Positions 5,515 through 9,999 of a stretch of DNA of 9,999 nt are shown in pieces. Made by a program: the position numbers and the translations under genes. The notes under the pieces are model-generated. The model worked only from the letters and a program-made list of their open reading frames with translations, was not told the origin of the DNA and did not search any database. Every line of letters starts with the position of its first letter. Position 1 is the first letter of the stretch. The DNA comes from Thioalkalivibrio sp. (lineage in GTDB: Bacteria > Pseudomonadota > Gammaproteobacteria > Ectothiorhodospirales > Ectothiorhodospiraceae), in contig SLNI01000149.1 of assembly GCA_007133115.1 (NCBI GenBank), forward strand, positions 1 to 9,999, read 5' to 3'.

Positions 5515-7049
5515 GTCGAGGCTTTGTGCGCCCCCAGGTGGTGTGGTTCAAACGAGACCTGCGTGTGCAGGATCACCGACCGCTCGCGCGCGCGGTCGAG
5601 CAGGGCCCGGTCATTCCCCTGTACGTGATCGAGCCCGGACTCTGGGCGGAGCCGGATTCCGCCTGGAGGCATTGGTCTTTTGTCCGCGCCTGTCTGGTCA
5701 CCCTGGATCGCGATCTGACCCGCCTGGGCCAGCCTCTGGTGCTGCGCAAGGGCGACGCGGTCGAGGTTCTGGACGATCTTCGGCGGGAAACGGGTTTCCG
5801 GGCATTGTGGTCGCATGAGGAAACGGGGAATCGTTGGACGTACGAGCGGGATCTCCGTGTGGCGGCCTGGGCACGCGAGCAGAGCGTGATTTGGACCGAA
5901 CTGCCGCAGAATGGGGTGATCCGGGGGCTGCGCAACCGCGACGGTTGGTCCGCCCACTGGGAGCGGCGCATGTCCGAGACCCTGAGCGCATCGCCGGGCT
6001 CGCTGGCCCCCTCGGCGGTTCGGTCCGAGCCCCTGCCACGCGAGCCCGTGGACACGCTGCAGCCGGAACCCTCGGTACAGCCGCAAACGGGCGGCAGGGA
6101 CCAGGCTGTGCGAACCCTGTCAGGCTTTCTGGAAACGCGCGGGATCGGCTACCAGCGCGGCATGTCCAGCCCACTGACCGCCTGGGAGTCCTGTTCCCAC
6201 CTGAGTCCGCATCTCGCGTGGGGCAGTCTGTCGTTGCGGGAGGTGGTGCAGGCAACGCGAGAGCGGTCGGCGGGCCTCAAGGACGATCCCTGCGTGGAAG
6301 CCAGGGTCTGGAGACGCTCGCTGCGCGCCTTTGAGGAGCGACTGCACTGGCACTGCCACTTCATGCAGAAACTGGAATCGCGTCCCTTGATCGAATTCCG
6401 GAATCTGATGTCCGCCTGTGACGGGCTGCGGGAGTCGGAATTCGATCCCGTCCGTTTCCAGGCCTGGAGCCGAGGCGAAACCGGGTTTCCGCTGGTCGAT
6501 GCCTGCATGCGTTCCCTGCGCGCCACCGGGTGGCTGAACTTCCGCATGCGCGCGATGCTCACCGCCTTCGCCGCGTACCATCTCTGGTTGCACTGGCGCG
6601 AGCCGGCGCTGCATCTGGCGCGCCTGTTTACGGACTACGAGCCTGGCATCCACTACAACCAGATCCAGATGCAGTCGGGGACCACCGGGATCAACGCATT
6701 GCGGATCTACAACCCGGTCAAACAGTCTCTGGAACAGGACACTGAAGGGCACTTCATTCGCCGTTGGGTTCCTGAACTCGGGCCTGTGCCGAACGGCTTT
6801 ATCCACGAACCGTGGCAGATGCCGATCCCTCTGCAGCAGTCCCTGGGCGTTCGCATCGGGCAGGATTATCCGGCGCCGATCGTGGATCATCTCGCGAGCG
6901 CCCGCGCCGCACGCCAGCGTGTGATCGCGGTGCGCCGACAGCCGGAAAGCAAGGTGGAGAGCCGTACCATTCAGAAAACCATGGGCAGTCGGCGCGGCGC
7001 GCGTCGGCGCCGATCGACCGTGAGCACGCAGACGGAACTGGAGTTCTGA
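5511..7049 (+). CDS. Divergent photolyase/cryptochrome-family flavoprotein
   Basis: This 512-residue protein has the photolyase/cryptochrome architecture. An N-terminal Rossmann-like antenna domain opens with VVWFKRDLRVQDHRPLARA (about 10-28). A linker rich in Ser/Pro/Glu follows (about 155-195). The helical FAD domain contains SHLSPHLAWGSLS (229-241), FQAWSRGETGFPLVDACMRS (316-335), RATGWLNFRMRAML (337-350) and IYNPVKQ with FIRRWVPEL (399-423). The flavin-proximal segment is atypical: IHYNQIQMQSGTTGIN (380-395) replaces the usual AANxxGWQWxAGxGxDA. By eye, His381 falls at the flavin-contacting Asn position (Asn378 in E. coli), and Ile385 and Met387 replace Trp382 and Trp384. Trp362 matches triad Trp359, while Trp306 has no clear equivalent. 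The last 40 residues form an Arg-rich tail (RRGARRRR). GTG 5511 is chosen because it overlaps the DCC stop as GTGA; GTG 5526 or ATG 5394 are alternatives. It could be a repair enzyme of an uncharacterised subgroup or a light sensor. Confidence 0.9.
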   Translation: MSRGFVRPQVVWFKRDLRVQDHRPLARAVEQGPVIPLYVIEPGLWAEPDSAWRHWSFVRACLVTLDRDLTRLGQPLVLRKGDAVEVLDDLRRETGFRALWSHEETGNRWTYERDLRVAAWAREQSVIWTELPQNGVIRGLRNRDGWSAHWERRMSETLSASPGSLAPSAVRSEPLPREPVDTLQPEPSVQPQTGGRDQAVRTLSGFLETRGIGYQRGMSSPLTAWESCSHLSPHLAWGSLSLREVVQATRERSAGLKDDPCVEARVWRRSLRAFEERLHWHCHFMQKLESRPLIEFRNLMSACDGLRESEFDPVRFQAWSRGETGFPLVDACMRSLRATGWLNFRMRAMLTAFAAYHLWLHWREPALHLARLFTDYEPGIHYNQIQMQSGTTGINALRIYNPVKQSLEQDTEGHFIRRWVPELGPVPNGFIHEPWQMPIPLQQSLGVRIGQDYPAPIVDHLASARAARQRVIAVRRQPESKVESRTIQKTMGSRRGARRRRSTVSTQTELEF

Positions 7050-7052
7050 ACC

Positions 7053-7625
7053 ATGTATCGGATACGAACGATTCTGGGCGCGATGATCTTGTGTGCCGGT
7101 TTATGGGTCGTGGGCCTGATGCCGTCGGCGCACGCGCAGGCGTTGCTGGAGCCGTTGCGGGAGCCGGGCACCGCACTGTTGCTGCGGCATGCTTTGGCGC
7201 CGGGAACCGGTGATCCAGCGGGATTTCGGGTCGAGGACTGCGCGACGCAGCGCAACCTTTCCGACGCCGGCCGCGAACAGGCCCGTGCGCTGGGAACCCG
7301 ATTGAAGGCATCGGGCATCGATGCGGCGCGTGTCTATTCCAGCCACTGGTGCCGATGCCTCGAAACGGCCCGGTTGCTCGATATCGGAGACGTTGAACCG
7401 CACCCGGCGTTCGACTCCTTCTTCCAGCGTCCCGGCGAGCGCGATGCGAGAACCCGCGCCGCTCGGGAGTTCTTGCGAACCCTGCCATCGGGTCCGCCGG
7501 TGGTGATCGTGACGCACCAGTTCAACATCCGTGCCCTGACTGGAGAGTCGACGGGGTCGGGGGCCGGCTGGCTGGTCCGCGTGACCGAGGATGGAGCGCT
7601 GGAGACGCTGGGCGAGCTGAGGTAA
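7053..7625 (+). CDS. Secreted or periplasmic histidine phosphatase family protein
   Basis: This 190-residue protein belongs to the histidine phosphatase (phosphoglycerate mutase-like) superfamily. An N-terminal signal peptide is clear: basic MYRIR, a hydrophobic core to about residue 22, and a likely cleavage after AHA at residue 28, so it probably acts in the periplasm. The active-site motif is LLLRHALAPG, with Arg45 and the phospho-accepting His46; the usual RHG is RHA here. Later core residues are in SSHWCRCLETA (97-107, with Arg101) and VIVTHQFNI (151-159, with His155). Its physiological substrate is unknown. The ATG at 7053 starts 3 bases after the photolyase-like gene's stop, with GGAG at 7040-7043 as a ribosome-binding site, so the gene belongs to the same transcript. 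Its stop is 17 bases from the convergent ArsR-rhodanese gene's stop. Confidence 0.92.
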   Translation: MYRIRTILGAMILCAGLWVVGLMPSAHAQALLEPLREPGTALLLRHALAPGTGDPAGFRVEDCATQRNLSDAGREQARALGTRLKASGIDAARVYSSHWCRCLETARLLDIGDVEPHPAFDSFFQRPGERDARTRAAREFLRTLPSGPPVVIVTHQFNIRALTGESTGSGAGWLVRVTEDGALETLGELR

Positions 7626-7642
7626 AACGCCGGCGCGCCCGG

Positions 7643-8329
7643 TCAGCCGCGTCTCTGGCCCAGCCTCGCGACCGGCAGACGCGCGGCCTTCCATTCCGGA
7701 AAGCCGTCCTCCAGACGCCGCGCGTTGAACCCGTGCCGCCGCAGGGCCTCGACGGCCTCGAACGCGAGCACGCAATAGGGGCCGCGGCAGTACGCGATGA
7801 TGTCCCGGTCTCTCGGGAGCTGGACGAGATGCTCTTCGAGCTCCTCGAGCGGAATGTTGATGGCACCCTTCACATGGCCGGCCCGGTATTCGTGCGCGGG
7901 CCGAACGTCGATGACCGTGACCTCTCCCTTGCGCGCGAGCTTCAGCAACTCCCGGGGCTCCACCGGCGTGACGTTGTCCCGGCTGTCGAACGCCTGTCGC
8001 ACGATACGATCCACCTCGGCAAGCTGTGCCTCGGCGATGCGGCGTATTCCCGAGATGACTGCGGTGATTTCGGTTTCGTCGCTGAGGGAATAGATCACCT
8101 GAACCCCCTCGCGTCGCGATCGGACCAGGCCGCCATCGCGCAGCACCTGAAGGTGGTGGGAGGTATTGGCCATCGGGAAGCCGGTCGCATGCGCCAGATC
8201 GTCCACGCCGCGTTCACCCTGAGCCAACGCCTCCAGCAATTCCAGGCGTACGGGGCTGGCCAGTGCCTTGGCCACCCGTGCGAAGTGGGTCAGCAGCTGT
8301 TGTTTGGCCGTTGCTGCGTGGGCGTTCAT
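7643..8329 (-). CDS. ArsR-family regulator fused to a rhodanese domain
   Basis: This 228-residue protein has two domains. The N-terminal half (about 12-100) is an ArsR-type winged helix, with KALASPVRLELLEAL and the recognition-helix region TGFPMANTSHHLQVLRDGGL (49-68) followed by the wing SRREGVQVIYSL (71-82). The C-terminal half (about 122-222) is a rhodanese domain with VTVIDVRPAHEYRAGHVKGA (137-156), the active-site loop YCRGPYC (Cys181, second Cys186) and DGFPEWKAA (208-216). The fusion suggests a transcriptional regulator whose DNA binding responds to sulfane sulfur or another thiol-reactive signal, which is inference from the domains. No typical ArsR metal-binding cysteines are apparent in the HTH half. 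The start at ATG 8329 has no strong ribosome-binding site. TTTACACT on the reverse strand at 8371-8378 may contain the -10 box. The gene's target is not evident from its neighbours. Confidence 0.93.
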   Translation of the reverse strand: MNAHAATAKQQLLTHFARVAKALASPVRLELLEALAQGERGVDDLAHATGFPMANTSHHLQVLRDGGLVRSRREGVQVIYSLSDETEITAVISGIRRIAEAQLAEVDRIVRQAFDSRDNVTPVEPRELLKLARKGEVTVIDVRPAHEYRAGHVKGAINIPLEELEEHLVQLPRDRDIIAYCRGPYCVLAFEAVEALRRHGFNARRLEDGFPEWKAARLPVARLGQRRG

Positions 8330-8490
8330 CAGCGTTTGGGTCGTGTCAGGGGCAACCTGGATGAGGGTTCAGTGTAAACGATTCAGAAAGGTCAGGCTGC
8401 GGCGGCCTCATCGCCGGCGGGGATGGTTCCGTGCCGGGGTGATGCCGTGGGGGATACTCGTGCGTCCGGTCACCCGCATGAAATCCGGGT

Positions 8491-9930
8491 TCAGTCACGA
8501 TCCCGTTGGGAAGAGTTCTTCACGACGCTGAACGCATCGAGCGCGGCCTGGCGGCTCTGCTGCAGATCGACCACGGGGTCCGGGTAATCGGGGTACAGCG
8601 CCCGATCCACGCGTTTGCCACCGTGGCCCCAGGGCGCATGAATCGCCGAATCGGGCACGCGTTGCAATTCGGGGACGTGGCGTCGGACATATCGGCCCTC
8701 GGGATCGAAGCGTCTGCCCTGGAGGACCGGGTTGAAAATGCGGAAGTAGGGAGCGGCATCGGCACCTGAACCCGCGGCCCATTGCCAGCCCAGAGTGTTG
8801 GCGGCGAGGTCGGCATCGACCAGCGTGTCCCAGAACCAGCGCGCCCCGTGCAGCCAGTGCATGCGCAGATTCTTCGTCAGCAGCGAGGCCACGATCATGC
8901 GCGACCGGTTGTGCATCCATCCGGTCCGCCACAGTTCGCGCATGGCGGCATCGACGATCGGGATGCCGGTCCGGCCCCGCTGCCAGGCGTGCAGATCGTC
9001 CGCCGATTCGCGCCAGGGGAAGGCCGCAAATTTCGGGTTCAGCGGCTCCTCGGTGGTGTGGGGGAAATGGAAGATCAGATGGTGCGCGAATTCCCGCCAG
9101 CCCACCTCGCGTACGAAATGTTCCGCTCCACCGGACTCCGGGTCATGCCCGGCCTCACGCAGGGCGTGCACGATCTGGCGTGGTGAGATCTCCCCGAAAT
9201 GCAGGTGTGGCGAGAGGCGGGAAGTCCCGGGCTGGGCGGGGATTTCGCGCATTTCCCCGTACCGGTGGACCGGATCGTCCAGGAATGCCTCGAGCCGTTG
9301 CAGTGCGCCCGTTTCCCCGGGACTCCAGCTGCTCGCCAGGCCGGCGTCCCAGGGCTTTTCAGGCAGCAGTTCGAGCGAGGCAAGGCGCTCCGTCGCGGGC
9401 CAGGCGTCCGGACTGCGAAGATGGGTCGGCCGGCGCAGGACAGGCGCATCGATTCCGATCCGCTTGCTCGCCTTCCAGAATGGCGAAAACACCTTGTAGG
9501 GATCGCCGGCGGCTGAACGGACGCACCAGGGCTCGTTCAGCAGGGCCGCGTTGAAACTCGAAACGGTGCATCCGTCGGCACGCAAGGCCTTCTTGAGCGC
9601 CTGGTCGCGCCGTATCACCGCGGGCTCGTAGAGGCGGTTCCAGAAAATCGCGTCGGCCCCGGTTTCCCGCACCAGTTGTCGCAAGCTCTCGAGGGAAGGG
9701 CCGCGGCGCAGGGTCAGTCGGCTGTCCAGGCTCTCCAGTTGGGACCGGAGGTGGTTGAGACTGTGATGCAGCCACCAGTTGGATGCGGACCCGGGCTGCC
9801 AGGGTGCTTCTTCCTTCGGGGCATGGATGTAGACCGGGATGACCGGTTGTCCGCGTTCCACCGCTGCGTGCAACGCGGGCTGGTCCGCAAGCCGCAGGTC
9901 CCGGCGCAGCCAGACCAGGCTGGCCCCCAT
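8491..9930 (-). CDS. phr: Deoxyribodipyrimidine (CPD) photolyase
   Basis: This 479-residue cytoplasmic flavoenzyme repairs UV-induced cyclobutane pyrimidine dimers using light. The antenna domain begins LVWLRRDLRLADQPALHAA (5-23). WWLHHSLNHLRSQL (52-65) is of the type seen in class III photolyases and plant-like cryptochromes. The FAD domain contains GTSRLSPHLHFGEISP (235-250), VGWREFAHHL (276-285, substrate-side Trp278), GRTGIPIVDAAMREL (319-333), TGWMHNRSRMIVASLL (336-351) and ANTLGWQWAAGSGADAAPYF (377-396). Asn378 and the electron-transfer Trps 382, 359 and 306 are all present, at the same residue numbers as in E. coli Phr. Length is normal. ATG 9930 is supported by the one-base TGATG overlap with the upstream SDR gene; no good ribosome-binding site is visible, so coupling is likely. 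The assignment to class I versus class III is left open. Confidence 0.95.
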   Translation of the reverse strand: MGASLVWLRRDLRLADQPALHAAVERGQPVIPVYIHAPKEEAPWQPGSASNWWLHHSLNHLRSQLESLDSRLTLRRGPSLESLRQLVRETGADAIFWNRLYEPAVIRRDQALKKALRADGCTVSSFNAALLNEPWCVRSAAGDPYKVFSPFWKASKRIGIDAPVLRRPTHLRSPDAWPATERLASLELLPEKPWDAGLASSWSPGETGALQRLEAFLDDPVHRYGEMREIPAQPGTSRLSPHLHFGEISPRQIVHALREAGHDPESGGAEHFVREVGWREFAHHLIFHFPHTTEEPLNPKFAAFPWRESADDLHAWQRGRTGIPIVDAAMRELWRTGWMHNRSRMIVASLLTKNLRMHWLHGARWFWDTLVDADLAANTLGWQWAAGSGADAAPYFRIFNPVLQGRRFDPEGRYVRRHVPELQRVPDSAIHAPWGHGGKRVDRALYPDYPDPVVDLQQSRQAALDAFSVVKNSSQRDRD

Positions 9931-9999
9931 CAGCGTGCGCGCACCATCGGTCGGACGGCGGTGAACCCGCCATCGACCGGCAGGATCTGTCCCGTGATC
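9930..9999 (-). CDS. C-terminal end of an SDR-family oxidoreductase (5' part outside window)
   Basis: On the reverse strand, the frame entering from the window edge encodes 22 complete codons and ends with TGA at 9930-9932. It contains TGQILPVDGGF, the C-terminal signature of classical short-chain dehydrogenase/reductases (compare TGQxLxVDGG in FabG and pteridine reductases), followed by a short basic tail. The substrate cannot be decided from this fragment. Its stop shares one base with the photolyase start (TGATG), so the two genes almost certainly share a transcript. Confidence 0.8.
   Translation of the reverse strand, partial: ITGQILPVDGGFTAVRPMVRAR

Noticed and set aside
4878..5551. Long reverse frame at 4727-5551 opposite the DCC gene
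   Set aside because: Arg/Pro/Ser-rich content with no domain, antisense to the DCC gene and out of frame with the real 113-residue reverse gene.
8472..8490. Possible terminator hairpin after the CPD photolyase (ACCCG with CGGGT)
   Set aside because: Only 5 bp of stem and no T-run, too weak to call.
8495..9973. Other open frames on both strands across the CPD photolyase
   Set aside because: All are shadows of the photolyase coding sequence with Arg/Pro-rich translations and no domain signature.

Overview
This is a GC-rich, tightly packed chromosomal window that looks like a gammaproteobacterium. The RhlE-type helicase, the DCC-family protein, the ArsR-rhodanese fusion, the two photolyase-family genes and the small CxCADDP protein all fit that group. 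Placement near the Ectothiorhodospiraceae/Chromatiales is only an impression. I see no tRNA, rRNA, transposase, integrase, phage gene or CRISPR array.

Left part (1-2835). The tail of an unidentified membrane protein is followed by a small conserved-looking reverse-strand gene and a TauE/SafE-family permease. After these comes a reverse-strand pair, a DUF924 protein followed by a class I glutamine amidotransferase, which overlap by ATGA. The pair is bracketed by two copies of a short palindromic repeat built from 9-nt units containing CACGGAA.

Middle (2835-4880). A roughly 330-bp geneless stretch holds an AT-rich patch and two small hairpins. It leads into an RhlE-type DEAD-box RNA helicase with a Gly/Pro/Arg/Ser-rich tail. 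A strong hairpin separates the helicase from a convergent small hypothetical gene, whose stop codon lies in the hairpin loop.

Right part (5120-9999). A forward three-gene cluster encodes a DCC/DUF393 thiol-disulfide oxidoreductase-like protein, a divergent photolyase/cryptochrome and an exported histidine phosphatase. The first two genes overlap by GTGA and the third starts 3 nt after the second. It converges on an ArsR-rhodanese fusion gene. Beyond that, on the reverse strand, lie a canonical CPD photolyase and the 3' end of an SDR oxidoreductase gene, which overlap by one base.

The most notable signal is the pair of photolyase-family proteins about 1.4 kb apart. The reverse-strand enzyme has the complete textbook electron-transfer Trp triad and flavin-contacting Asn. 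The forward one keeps the fold's signature segments, but my by-eye alignment puts His at the flavin Asn position and no Trp at two triad positions. It also has an Arg-rich C-terminal tail. It is a candidate for a photosensor or an atypical repair enzyme.
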